From Sycobia sp. Sy_11 (lineage: Eukaryota > Arthropoda > Insecta > Hymenoptera > Epichrysomallidae): 64,000 bases of DNA. The notes below the pieces were generated by a model. It ran no database searches. It saw nothing but the letters and a program-made list of their open reading frames with translations, and was not told where the DNA came from. Position numbers and translations under genes: made by a program. Below, piece after piece: positions 50,825 through 62,154 of this stretch. The first letter of the stretch is position 1. Each line of letters starts with the position of its first letter. Where the stretch lies: NCBI GenBank assembly GCA_018907035.1, contig JACCIC010000364.1, positions 62,001-126,000 on the forward strand, in the 5' to 3' direction.

Positions 50825-50967
50825 CCCCTCTAGTAGAGAACCCAAAGTATACTCGCGTGTAAAGTGTGCTATGTCCCCCGTGACCTAGTTGGGGGCATAG
50901 CACACTTTTTAAGGGGGGGAGGTGTGCCAGAATGCCTATGTGCTAGAATGCCTATAGCCTATCTACT
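50825..50967 (-). repeat. Polinton right terminal inverted repeat
   Basis: Reverse complement of 39436-39577 with few changes, including the same internal hairpin. Inward of it (50735-50824) is a further imperfect echo of the terminal sequence (GGCATCACGGCACATAAAGG). Confidence 0.9.
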
Positions 50968-50973
50968 ATTGAA

Positions 50974-51540
50974 GATTATAAGTTTGTTAATAATCTACGC
51001 TTAAATTAAAATATTAAAAAATTTAATAGCATAATAAATAGAATTTAGAATTAAAACTAATTTAAAAAAAGATATAGATAATTTTTAATACTTAAAAATC
51101 ATTATAACAATTTTTATAATAAATTTCACATAGAATATAAATCATATTTTATTTTAAAATCTCGAATACCTAACTCATAGTGCAAAAAAAGGTCGAGTAC
51201 GCGGTCGAGTGGCGCATATAAGTGTAAACATCATAAATGCCAGATGTTACGCAGGCACAGAAAACTGGGAATCCTACTGGACTACACGATTTCGTTTATT
51301 CATTTTTTCTCGGAAGGGAGGAAAAGTAAAATTCTGCTTTCTGACTGCTCGGGAAGCAGTTATAAACACTTTTCCTCCTTAGGGAGGAAAAGTAGTATTT
51401 TGCTCCCTCTAGACAGCTCCAGAAAATCGTATTTTGCGCCCTGAGTGCGGAAAATAATATTGTGCGATAAACACAGAAAAATATATTTAAACTCTAAATT
51501 TGAGCTTAAGAAGCTTAGCACTGAAATATATAAATGGTTA
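50974..51540. other. AT-rich DNA with short inverted motifs
   Basis: Contains an inverted pair ACTTTTCCTCCTTAGGGAGGAAAAGT (51368-51393) that could form a strong hairpin, and repeated GAAAA..TATTTTGC motifs up to 51470. Possibly the LTR or leader of the BEL relic that follows. Confidence 0.35.
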
Positions 51541-52406
51541 AAGTTTTAGAGTCCTTTCAAGAAAACTTATGATCATGAGAATAAAGCCAACGAAGACAAA
51601 GTTAAATATTGGATACAAGATCTGGTACCGGACTCTCGCGCAGCTGATTTAGTAAAGTAAAAAGTTACCGACTAACCAGAGAGAATTACAAAAAGATGAT
51701 TGTAACTCTAAGAAGAATATATGATCAGGATAAATTGCAAATTGAAGTTTATGTTCAAGACTTGATAGAGTTGTTGTTATAAGAAGTGCTGGATCCGGAT
51801 ACAGAAATAGTTTTCACAACGTTATATGATGCGTTAGGGATTAACATTGATTATGGCTATAGATAATTATGGCGCTATGTTTTTACCTCTTATGATCTTT
51901 GCATTACAGGAGGAGCTATTAAGAGCATCACAACATAGTGATTTATCAAAAGAGATGTTGAAAGAGAGCGAAGAGGAAACAATTACATCAGCTACTGATA
52001 TTTTTAAAGGCAGAAATATAAGGCAACAAAAATTTCGTTGGCAGCAAGGTGTTTTAGATTACAAAATAATGGATCTATGGAGCGAGAAAGATCTAAATGA
52101 TGCACTTATTAAGTAGAAGAAAAGGAAGTCTTAAGTACTCGAGTATTACTTGTTACAAATCAGCAAAATAATTCTTGTCTATTTTGTAAAAAAAGGGCAG
52201 GAGAGCTCGAAATGCTTTATAGAGCAAAGAACGACGTTTAAAGATAGATAAGACTTAATTATGAAATGGCATGCATGTTTTAAGTACTTGAGGTTTGGAC
52301 ATAATGCAAAGTATTGCTGAGTAAATGTTACATATAAAAAGTATACCTATCGGCATGCAACGCTAATGTACTTCGATGAAGCAGAAGAGAAGCATAGTAA
52401 TCCAAA
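51541..52406 (+). pseudogene. BEL/Pao-type gag relic
   Basis: Multiple frames with stops. Segments DPDTEIVFTTLYDALGIN (about 51795) and NYGAMFLPLMIFALQEELL (from about 51866) resemble the conserved helices of BEL/Pao Gag. CFKYLRFGHNAKYC (about 52278-52319) is a zinc knuckle with one Cys changed to Tyr. The relic is cut by the Penelope insertion at 52421. No polymerase was recognised. Confidence 0.5.
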
Positions 52407-52470
52407 TGTTATAAAGCAAACGAATAAATATTTTTTTATTGATCTTACAGTCAAATCAATTCAATCTAAA

Positions 52471-52501
<31 letters not shown>

Positions 52502-52515
52502 TAAAAATAAATAAA

Positions 52516-52546
<31 letters not shown>

Positions 52547-52722
52547 TAAAAATAAATAAAAATAAAATAAAAATTAAAAATAAAAATTATAATGACTGTG
52601 AGACTGTCCTTGTTTACATTCACCCCCGTAGACTAATCTGAAAATCAAATATTAGCTGAAAAAATTCTTTGTTAGTAAAGTGCAGTCTGACTGTCCCCAA
52701 CACCCTTACCTAATTGAAGACT

Positions 52723-52762
52723 TGTCCAACATTTCGAACTCGCTACGGCTCCTCATCAGGGA
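52723..52762 (-). ncRNA. Candidate hammerhead ribozyme (P2, sense)
   Basis: Minus strand: GTCC-CTGATGA-G-GAGC..GTTC-GAAA-TGTT-GGAC. Same layout as at 22392, with T after GAAA weakening the minimal stem III. Stem II pairs GAGC/GTTC using one G-U. It has the same sense as the RT. Confidence 0.55.
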
Positions 52763-53084
52763 CTAAACTAAACCTTATATTCTAATCTATATATACTCAT
52801 CCCCACCACCAAATTTAGTAAATTAAATATAAATTCCCCCTCTACAAAAATTGTCCAAAACCAATCAATTTAATAAGGAATGATAAACACTGTCCAATCT
52901 ACCAGATTCTAACATTAAATTCACATTATTTCGATTCCTGGAAATGTGAATACTTTCAAGACTCTCCCGTTTATACATATTATTAATAACATGTTCCAAA
53001 ATATCCCATTTACAAAATCAAAAGAATGTAAAAACTTTAAACGATGCTCTTTTAAACCGGAAGTAATATGTGAGCTACGTAAAC

Positions 53085-54345
53085 TTATTTCTGTTCATAA
53101 ATTTTCTTTTTTAAATATCTACCTGTTTTTCCAATATAGTGTTTATCATAATCCATGCAATTAATCTTGTAAACAACTCCTGATTTTAAGCATAAACCAT
53201 CCCTATCTTTGCAATTGTTAAACAATCTACTCAAATTATTGCTATTTTTAAAGAAAATTTGAATGTTATATTTCCGAAAATTTCTTTTAATTCTTTCAGA
53301 CAATCCTCTGACATATGACAAGACAATAATTTTGCCTCCGTTAACAGCAATTCCTGCACTATGTCTATTTTCGGTATTATAAATGTCAAACAATCTCTCA
53401 GCAATTCATGTATTAATAAATTGAATTGGATAACCATTATTAATGAAAGTTTCTCTTACTATCTGTAAATTATTTTGTCCAAAATCTTTATGTGATAATT
53501 TTATTGCTCTGTCAATGACACCCTTTAATGCTCCAATTTTGTTTCCGAATTGGTGGTGTGAATTAAAATCTAAAAACTTACCTGGCCAAGTAGGCTTTCT
53601 GTACCAATTAAATTTCACCTTATTATTACTACATCTAATGACATTAATTTCCAGAAAACTTAACTGACTATTAACTTCTACCTCCCTTGTAAATTTAATT
53701 CTGTCATGTACAGAATTGAAAACATCCATCATTTCATCCACAAAAACTTCCGGAACAATTGTAAAGATATCATCAACATATCTCTTAAATATCATTGGTT
53801 CAAAAAGCAATTTTGACAAGGTTATTCTTTCCAACTTTTCCATAACTAAATTAGCTATGACCGGTGACAAAGGCGACCCCATTGGTCATCCGTATTTTTG
53901 TTCATAAAATTTATTATCAAATGAAAAAATTGCGTTATTAAAAACCCAATTAATTGCATTAATAAATTCATTCATTGTTAATTTTGTATGCAAATTAATT
54001 TCATTCCACTTTTCCTGTATAATATCATTTAACAACTTGAAAGGTATATTTGTAAACAAAGATACTACATCCAATGAAATCATTTTGTAGTTTTTCGGAA
54101 TAACAATATCTTTAATTTCATCGTAATAACACCAACTATCCTTAATGTAAGAACTACTTCTTCCAACTATCATAACCAATATATTAGACAAAAATCCAGT
54201 AATATTATAAGTTGGGAAACCTATGGAAGATATTATTATTCTAAATGTCAAATTTTCTTTATGAATCTTGGGAAGCCCTTAAGATTTTGCTACAGTTCCA
54301 TTTTCACATTTTAAATACTTATATGTATTATCATTTATATATTGT
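53085..54345 (-). pseudogene. Penelope RT with GIY-YIG endonuclease
   Basis: A single frame read through three or more stops (at about 54280, 53885 and 53405). Order: GLPKIHKENL (about 54260), VSLFTNIP, MGSPLSPVIANLVME, KRYVDDIF (catalytic YVDD, about 53780) and, at the C-terminus, VVYKINCMDYDKHYIGKTGR, a GIY-YIG nuclease signature. The pair copies element RNA and nicks target DNA. The 5' part of the RT is missing at the junction with the terminal repeat (about 54345), so the element was 5'-truncated as well as mutated. Confidence 0.85.
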
Positions 54346-54423
54346 TGAGGGGGAATTTATATTTAATCTACTAAATTTGGTGGTGAGGATGGGTATATAT
54401 AGATTAGAATATAAGGTTTAGTT

Positions 54424-54466
54424 TAGTCCCTGATGAGCAGCCGTAGCGAGCTCGAAACGTTGGACA
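54424..54466 (+). ncRNA. Candidate hammerhead ribozyme (P2, inverted repeat)
   Basis: Plus strand: GTCC (54426-54429), CTGATGA (54430-54436), GCAGC..GAGCTC, GAAA (54454-54457), CGTT, GGAC. Stem II has one extra mismatch relative to the copy at 22392. Opposite strand to the RT. Confidence 0.55.
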
Positions 54467-54783
54467 AGTCTTCAATTAGGTAAGGGTATTGGGAACAGTC
54501 AGACTGCACTTTACTAACAAAGAATTTTTTCAGCTAATATTTTATTTTCAGATTAGTCTACGGGGATGAATGTAAACAAGGACAGTCTAACTGTCATTAT
54601 AATTTTATTTTAATTTAATTTTTAATTTAATTTTTATTTTTAATTTTTATTTTATTTTTATTTATTTTTATTTTTATTTTATGTTTAGTTTGAATTGATT
54701 GGACTGTAAGACCAATAAAAAAATATTTATTAATTTGTATATGGGCAGTCGACATAAGTACAATTAAATTGTTATAAAGCAAA

Positions 54784-55062
54784 TGGCTGAATAAATTGTT
54801 GTAGAGCACAATTATGCCAATGTTAATGATGATTTTCATGTTTTTATGCAAACTTTAAAAATAAACTTATGCACCAGAGAGAAAGAGACAACAAGGGCCA
54901 GTTCTTATCAATAAAGCATCCCACTATTCATAGATGAAATATCATGGTTATGTGTTCAATGACTTTTTTCCAGCCGGCGCATACTAAAGATTTATGTTCT
55001 TTCGATTATTAGACATTCGCTATCCTATTGAGTACAAAAATCTGAAAGAAATGAAATTCTTC
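54784..55062. other. Continuation of BEL/Pao flank
   Basis: DNA on the right of the Penelope TSD, presumably once joined to 52406. Frames are broken and no domain is recognised. Confidence 0.35.
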
Positions 55063-56311
55063 GTTCCTAAGAGATGAAACGAAAAAATGGTTTAGACAAA
55101 AGTTGTTCATGACAAAGCGTGTCAAATAATAGTGATCTTGAATTTTACCCTGAAATCCATTTTCAAGATTATTTGAAGGTCAATTTTTTTTTTTTAATGG
55201 GAACCCCTATTTTTGATACTGGATTTGGAAAGACCGGGAAATTCTACGTCCGAAAGGGTATATCAATTCATATTTTTTCCAATGGGAACTCTTTTTTGAC
55301 ATTGGATTTGGAAAGAGCGGGAAATTTCACGTCAGAAACAGTAAATAAACATTTTTATGACCCTTCAAAGGTCATTTCAAGGTCAAATGTTAAAAAATCC
55401 TGTGGTTGCTATTTTATTGCGTTTTCGGATAAAAGAATTGTCGCTAATGTACTTTTATGAGCAATGTCCAACTCCAATGTGATAAATACCTTGAAAATAT
55501 TGATCTTGAACAGGTTATCCTTACTTTTAACGTGACCCAGAAACAACGACGTGGACGTAGTAAGTTCCATTTACAATTCCACACCATACCGTAAGGCTCC
55601 AATGATACTGATGGTCTACAGTTCTGTGCCAGTGACAATTCTCATTTGACCAATAATGACAATTGTGTCTATTTAAATGTATATCGCTATAAAATTTACG
55701 GGCATTGACACAATCGAATTTGTAGGCATAATGCAAGATCTAGAATTTTTTCACTATTCCAAAAATGTGAGATACTGTAATCTTTTACCATTCATAAAAA
55801 GATTTTTTTTTGGAAAAAATTATTTTGAAAAAAATTTTCTGATTTTCTGGATAAAGCCTTTAAAATGTTCTTGCAATATGTACGTCGTTGTTTCTGCGTA
55901 ACGCTAAAAGTAAGGACAACCTGTTCAAGATCAATATTTTCAAGGTATTTGTCACATTGGGGTTGAACATTGCTCATAAAAGTACATTAAAGACAATTAT
56001 TTTATCAGAAAACGCAATCAAATAGCAACCACAGGATTTTTTAACATTTGACCTTGAAATAACTTTTTAAGGGTCATAACAATTTTTATTTACTGTTTCT
56101 GACGTGAAATCTCTCGCTCTTTCCAAATCCAGTGTCAAAAATAGGGGTTCCTATTTGAAAAAAAACACTTTGACCTTCAAATATCCTTGAAAATGGATTC
56201 AAATATCCTTAAAATGGATTCATTGGGTCAAATTCAAGTCACCATTATTTGACCCCCTTTGTCATGAACAACTTTTGTCTAAACCATTTTTTCGTTCCAC
56301 CTCTTAGGAAC
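55063..56311. mobile_element. Palindromic (fold-back) transposon with ~450-bp arms
   Basis: The left arm 55063-55552 and right arm 55882-56311 are inverted copies, both starting GTTCCTAAGAG at the outer end and running through GAAAAAATGGTTTAGACAAA and GACACTGGATTTGGAAAGAG-type sequence to AACAACGACGT at the inner end. The loop (55553-55881) is unrelated to the arms. No transposase; short ORFs in the arms are not conserved in frame. The outer TSD is unclear. Confidence 0.75.
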
Positions 56312-56317
56312 ATATAG

Positions 56318-56365
<48 letters not shown>

Positions 56366-56405
56366 TATATATATTATATATATATATATATATATCATAT
56401 ATATG

Positions 56406-56467
<62 letters not shown>

Positions 56468-56525
56468 CATATATATTATATATTATATATATATATCATA
56501 ATATATATATATTATATATATATAT

Positions 56526-56562
<37 letters not shown>
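56318..56562. repeat. Long (TA)n microsatellite with interruptions
   Basis: About 245 bp of nearly pure TA with ATAATAT and ATCATAT interruptions, between the palindromic transposon and mariner M2. Confidence 0.95.
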
Positions 56563-56565
<3 letters not shown>

Positions 56566-57748
56566 TACGTGCACAGATAATTAAATACTGCGATTGATTT
56601 TATATTTTCGCCTATGGTTCTCTCTCGATTGAAACCTTGACGATCCTTGTACGATGATTTCTTCACCAGCTATTTAAGGTCCTGTAACAACGCACGAGTG
56701 ATGCATATCACGTGATAAAATTTTGTGTGAAACTCGGCCAAACCGCGACAAAAACTTATAAAAAATGTTTAAAGTGTATGATAGTGATGTCCAGCGTCTT
56801 ACTCAGGTGCTTCTCTGGCATGCCGGTTTTAAAAAAAGCTCTGAGAGCATCACGGACGAGGCGCGAAGCGGAAAACAAATTTAAGTGCAAACCGACGCGA
56901 ATACACAACGCGTCAGCACCCTTGTTCGTCAAGACCGGCGACTAACCATTCGAATGTTGGCTGACGAGTTAAATATTAGAATAGTTTAGAGAAACACTTA
57001 GAAAGATTTTAACCGCAGATTTTGCCATGAAAAAGCTGTGCGCGATGCTGGTACCGAAGAATCTTTCAGATGAGCAAAATGCCCACCGAATGAACATCGC
57101 CCAAAATTGTCTCGAGCAGGGTGAAAGTGATCCTACTCTTCTCGATCGAGTTATTACTAGTGATGAAAATTAGTTCTTTCAATATGACGCCTTCTTTCAA
57201 TATGGCTGACTTCTAAAGCGGCAAGGCCAATGAAGGCGAGAATGAGCAAGTCCAAAGTTAAAACCATATTCTTTTGCGTCTTCTACAGGAAAGGGGTGGT
57301 TCACAAAGAGTTTACAGCACCTGGACAAAACGTAAATCAAATATTCTATCGCAATGTGCTCGAAAAGTTAGGAAAAAGAATGTTCAGATTGCGTTCAGAA
57401 ATCGCGAAGAGTTGTCAGTTTTTGGCATCTAAAGACATCAGAATGTTACTACAGCCGCCCTATTCACCGGACATATCACCCTGTGACTTTTTCCTATTCG
57501 CGCATTTGAAGAAATTCGTTACAGGTCGACATTTTGACTCTGTTAAAGACATCCAAGAATCTGTAACGAGGGTACTCGGATATGTCCCACAAGAAGTATT
57601 CCAGAATTTCACGAAAACTGGCATATTCACTGGAACTGCATAAATGCGGGAGGAGAGTACTTTGAAGGGGATCGCAGCGATGTACCTTAATTTTTAAATA
57701 TACTCAATTCTTTAATTTTCTCGCATTACTTAATTGTCTGACCACGTA
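56566..57748 (+). mobile_element. Mariner M2 with both inverted repeats
   Basis: The left end TACGTGCACAGATAATTAAA and the reverse complement of the right end (TACGTGGTCAGACAATTAAG) are inverted repeats of about 28 bp with several differences. They enclose a decayed transposase; TA dinucleotides lie at both edges. Confidence 0.75.
56712..57643 (+). pseudogene. Mariner transposase (decayed)
   Basis: A Tc1/mariner-type DDE transposase in several frames. The first catalytic Asp segment is ITSDEN.FFQYD (about 57155-57190, with a stop). The second Asp region is not recognisable; the sequence reads LRSEIAKSC where it would be expected. The third lies in PPYSPDISPCDFFLFAHLKK (about 57450-57510). 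The C-terminal 137 codons remain open. It differs from M1 and M3, so it belongs to a different mariner lineage. Confidence 0.75.
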
Positions 57749-58200
57749 TATATATATAAATACATATAGCAAATATAATCGGCATGGACACCAATTATAA
57801 ATACTTATCAAGATATTTAATCTTTAGAGCATCGCTTTTCTTCTTTGTTCACTTATCTAAAAAATCTATTTTCTAAAATATTGTCCTATTATTAGTTCAA
57901 CAGTTATTAAATATGTAAGAAGGCAGCACGCTGAGGGCACGTTAAAATTTCCCAGATATTCATATATATTTTCCAATATTAATATTTATGCTATTATATA
58001 AGAGCTTGGATATATTTATTGATTAGGTTTATGAGTATGATACTGAAAAGGCTTTTTCAATTCTCAAAATTGATTGAGCCAATCAATAATCAAGATGATT
58101 TTTCAGTTACTGCAGATTCAGAGGTATAGCGTGAGTCCGTGCCAGGATGTTACACACCTTGTACTCAGAAATATTTAATAACTCATTATTAACTTATATA

Positions 58201-58245
<45 letters not shown>

Positions 58246-58310
58246 TTTGTCAAATATCTCCCTTCCGCTTTTTGGCTCATCATTCAATGCTTTATAAAAA
58301 ATGTTACAGT
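57749..58310. other. AT-rich spacer with (TA)n at 58201-58243
   Basis: No coding sequence recognised. The (TA)n has about 21 units. Confidence 0.6.
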
Positions 58311-58900
58311 GGTCGGATTTACTTGAAATATGTGCCGTTTTGTCCGAGCACATCTGATGGTCATTTCAGATATGACCACCATTAACTCCTTGAGGCTCTT
58401 AAGCCTCTCCTTACTCAGTTCTGGGTCCTCCAATGTTTTGAGGACCACTTTTATCTTTTCATAGAGGTCCGCACTATGTGCTGGGACCTCCAGGCAGTCG
58501 ATGGTAGAGCTGCCAGATGGACTGCATTTAGGAAGTTGTGCCGATCCATTTTTAGTGCTGCCTTCAGAGGTACTTACTTCCTTTTATTGTGCTGGGCATT
58601 TTCTGTTGTTGTTGTTGACAACAGCTTTCCTGTTTCTGCCCTGAGGAGGGGCTTTCATCTTTCTCTTCGGATTTCCTTTTAATCAGCGGCCTTTACTTGC
58701 CTGTAGCCTGGATGGCGTCCTTAGAGACACCAGCTTTAGTGAGTCTTATTAATGGCGTTTTGCCGGCTCTTAGTTTACTCGTTTTTGTTTTGGTTGGCAG
58801 TTGTAATCACTGGCAGTTGTAATGACTCCCATCTTCTGCCCTGGAACCATGCATCCCCTATCGCAACTGCCATACAATTTAGGATTAGGGGGGTTTTTAT
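58311..58900 (-). pseudogene. Possible ORF1/gag-like remnant of a non-LTR element
   Basis: On the minus strand, about 58320-58560 reads as a charged helical protein (LEDPELSKERLKSLKEL, ISEMTIRCARTKRHIFQ), preceded by Gln- and Lys-rich broken frames up to about 58800. Its composition fits ORF1 of an R1-like retrotransposon, but no zinc knuckle is visible. It lies downstream, not upstream, of the RT tail at 59672, so it is likely a separate fragment. Confidence 0.35.
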
Positions 58901-59671
58901 AGAGTAGTTCCGTCTATCGGCCGGGCGATACAGCCAAGCCCCCGGCTCATTAAAGCAGAACGTTCCGTCGATTTGACTGTGGGGGGTCGCTGAATCAATT
59001 ATAACGGGTTTACGCTAATTAGATAGCAAGCGCCAATTTCCAAGTCCCAGCATCGGTAACTCCTGGGTGCACTAAGCTCGTTAGGTCAAAAGCTCGTTTG
59101 ATCCTATCCTCAGAGACCATTTCTGTATTTTAGCCGCATTCCCCATACATGCTTCATTCGCTAAAGATAAAGGATACGTCATCCCGGCACACGAACGTGG
59201 ACGTAAACAGTTGGTATTTTAGCGCCGGTCATATTTATACAAAAAAAACAAAGGTCGCTCAGTTATGCTTTGTTGCACATAAACATTCCCGGCCGCACCG
59301 AGCTTTCGCTTTATCGATCGGTTGTGCTCCAGAACTTTTCAGTGCTACGATCTTTCCTTTTGGTACGGATCTGTACATCATTGCGACTTTTGTGGATCTA
59401 CAGTTTCCGTGGGTACCGAACCACATTTTATTGCACCTTATATATTCAGACTAGAGTTGGTTGCCAGTGTATAGGCTGGCTTTGCTTCATTGCTAAATAT
59501 ATATTTTCAGTTTGTAGACCGATGTATAGTGCCGGTCTACTTTTAGGATAAATAAAATAGATTTTTGCGTTTGGTTTTGTGGACTATTGTGTGGCGCCGG
59601 TCCACTTATATTTGTATTTGCTTGCTACTTTTGTAAAAATTTTCTGTGTATAAGATCCTTTTGTGTATACC
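58901..59671. other. GC-richer unassigned DNA
   Basis: Probably the 3' untranslated part of the R1-like element. It has recurring GCCGGTC(T/C)AC motifs at about 59223, 59533 and 59597 that hint at an internal repeat. Plus-strand ORFs of 93-101 codons here are not recognised. Confidence 0.35.
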
Positions 59672-60445
59672 CTATAGACCCAACTGCCAATTCCCCTTTA
59701 TCGATTCAGGTTCCGCTATTGTATCTGCCTCCACCAGATTCTCTATTGCCTGGAGAGACTCCTGTATCTGGAAGAGCTCTTTAGCTAATTTTTCGAAGGC
59801 TTTATAGTGTGTTGGGCTCAAAAGAGCTTTGACCTCAATGGAAGTATTGTTAACTCTCTGGAACCTGATCCTAATTTCCTGATATTTAGGACAGACGGTT
59901 AGGACGTGCTCAGGTGTGTCCACCTCCCCACATGTGCATGTATCGCTGTCTCACTCTCAGATGAAAGCGAGAAAGATATGACCCGAAGTGACCATTCCGA
60001 GTGAGGAACTGGATTAACCATCGCGACGGCCCGATCCAGTCTGCCTTTATCCTGTCTCATACACTAGGTAGGTAAGAACGTGTCAGCCTACCTTTTGTCG
60101 AGTTATTTCAGATTTCCTGCCAGTCACCGAGATATCTTTCAGATATCTCTCTCGCGGCATGACGTTGCTCCTCAGGTGACGCTGCATTTTTACGGTTTGC
60201 GTACAGTTCCGTTCTACGCCTGCATTCTAGCACGATGGGGAGTTTTCCCGCTATCACTGCTAGGACGTCTGTTGAGGTGGTTCTGTACGCACGGGTGACT
60301 AATGAGCGCGTGTCTTTGAGTACTTGCCAACTTGCGTTGCTGTTCAACACACATTAAATCGTGCCATCCTGCCGCTGCGTAAGTAGCGATAGGTGTGAAC
60401 AGCCCGGTATAGATAGTACTAAGCGCCTTAAATTTAAGGCCCTCT
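59672..60445 (-). pseudogene. R1-clade non-LTR retrotransposon, RT C-terminus
   Basis: Minus-strand frames give the end of an R1-type RT: TIYTGLFTPIATYAAAGWHD (about 60380-60440), AYRTTSTDVLAVIAGKLPI (about 60240-60300), FLTRNGHFGSYLSRF (about 59960) and the terminal zinc-knuckle-like TCTCGEVDTPEHVLTVC (about 59890-59940), which is split by a frameshift. The final frame closes at 59672. The 5' part of the element is absent. R1 elements usually target rDNA, but no rDNA is seen here. Confidence 0.65.
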
Positions 60446-61458
60446 TATTTTTATACAGTAGTATATTGGTGCCTACTGAAATTAAAGAGAAAAAATAGTT
60501 ATCACAGTAGAGATTGACGCTTATTTTCAGAAATAATAGTCACCATGTCATCCAGATGATTGGCGAGCTTTAATTTTCTTAATTTATTTTGTAAGTATAT
60601 ATCTTATATCATGTTCAATAGAAAATATATTTAAGAATAATATAGGCTAATAGTTATTAATCTTTTCATCTATAACCAGCCATTTTTAAGATAAGTTTCG
60701 ATTTATTTAATTTAAAAATATATGAAATAAATGTAACTGGATAAGTTATTATAAATTGTTTAATATAATTATTAAAATTAAAATTATATATTATATATAA
60801 AATAAATGTAACTGGATAATTTATTATAAATTTATTAATATAATTATTAAAGGTAAAACCATATATTATAATTATTTGATATGAGCTTAGAAATGACTAA
60901 ATTAAAACTACTAAACAATCCAGGTTCCAAACACTAAGTTCACAGCAAATATGTATAATGAAGCATCGATTTCGATCGAAAATGTATCTTTATCAGTCAC
61001 CATTAAAAGACCAGAAGTACTGGGCATGTATGCACCAAACCAATCTGTAAAGAACGTTTAAACTTGGATTTTCAACAGTGACAGAAATTGTTGAATGAAG
61101 GTCGAAAAGTACTTTAAGCTCTGAAATTATGATTAAAGTTTCAAAGCATTAAGATGTCAACGTACTGTATCACGAAAAATTCAAGAATAAGTAATGATTT
61201 GAAAACTTTTGATCATTATATATAGGATGACTATTAACATGCTCACAAAAAATATTAGGAGCGTACAATATTATAGAGATGGTACGTGTTTATATAATAT
61301 GCATAGATATGTAAATATATAATTAAATTGTTTCTGAAGTTTATTGAAAATTATATTATAATTAATTTGTTTTATTTCATTTTAGGACACCGACACCGAA
61401 TTCTTAATTTGTCTCGAGCAATATTATAATATGTGAAATTATCTAAAAGGTTATCATA
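60446..61458. other. AT-rich DNA, nothing recognised
   Basis: Contains a near-duplicate of about 60 bp (AAAATAAATGTAACTGGATAA at about 60722 and 60800), a local tandem duplication. Confidence 0.5.
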
Positions 61459-61740
61459 TCATACTAATTTATAACAATACAGTCTTTCTATTTGTATATG
61501 GTAAACATTCTGAAATTCGAAATCTATATTCTATATAATGTTAAACTATCATTACCAGACGAGCTCATTCGAACGATCAGGTCCCGCTTTGGCATTAGTA
61601 TCCTGAAGAAGGTTTAATTCTTGCCAGTGTGACTTTTGTGCAGTCTTAGCACTTTTATTCTTCAGGTTTATCCCATATTTTCTTAACATTGGATATCTTT
61701 TGAACTTTTATTTACGTAGAAATTTTATTACGTGGGAATA

Positions 61741-61788
61741 TTTCTCTCTCTCTCACTCTCTCTCTCTCTCTCACTCTCTCTCTCTTTA
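61741..61788. repeat. (CT)n microsatellite
   Basis: TCTC repeats interrupted by TCAC, about 48 bp. Confidence 0.9.
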
Positions 61789-62154
61789 TCTGCTCCATAT
61801 TATGAAGCTGTACACCAAATCATACTCATGCTATTTTATAAAGACCGATGACTCTGCATTTCGAAATCTATATTTTATATTATACTCGGAGTGACATAGG
61901 CTATGTTTTTCTTAAATTCATTACAAAAATCAAAGCAAAAGAGAAAGAGTTACCAATAATTTCCCAATAATTCCATAACTCTGATATATAATAAAATTTA
62001 TATAAAATTAAAGCGATTTCCAAGCGTCTGTTTGAAAAAGATACGATTACACAAGCAATTTTTTTGCTTCCATTTCAGTATGTACTACGAACTAAATATT
62101 ACTGATATTTAATTCTAAATAAATATATGAAATATATCTATGCCTTACATAGGA

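Larger units (their letters stand above)
39436..50967. mobile_element. Polinton/Maverick, complete to both ends but internally deleted
   Basis: A virus-like DNA transposon of 11,532 bp. Both ends are terminal inverted repeats starting AGTAGATAGGCTATAGGCAT, flanked by the 6-bp duplication ATTGAA (39430-39435 and 50968-50973); the 6-bp TSD and the start AG are Polinton hallmarks. It encodes polymerase B (C-terminal part), integrase, packaging ATPase, adenain-type protease, penton and major capsid proteins. The N-terminal part of the polymerase has been replaced by a truncated mariner. Stops in integrase, ATPase, PLA2/minor capsid and major capsid show that this copy is defective. Confidence 0.92.
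52421..54769 (-). mobile_element. Penelope-like element (P2), inverted terminal repeats
   Basis: A 2.35-kb insertion with a perfect 14-bp duplication TGTTATAAAGCAAA at 52407-52420 and 54770-54783. The ends (about 52421-52860 and 54330-54769) are inverted copies of each other, each with an (AATAAA)-like tract, CATTCACCCCCGTAGAC and a candidate hammerhead. Between them lies a minus-strand RT plus GIY-YIG endonuclease. Inverted pseudo-LTRs with hammerheads are typical of Penelope-like elements. Confidence 0.85.

Noticed and set aside
52366..52641. Lys/Ile/Asn-rich 91-codon ORF (and mirror at 54627)
   Set aside because: Translation of the A/T-rich AAATAA tract in the Penelope terminal repeat.
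58476..59551. Plus-strand ORFs of 60-101 codons
   Set aside because: They lie antisense to, or in the untranslated part of, a minus-strand R1-like element and have no recognisable domain.
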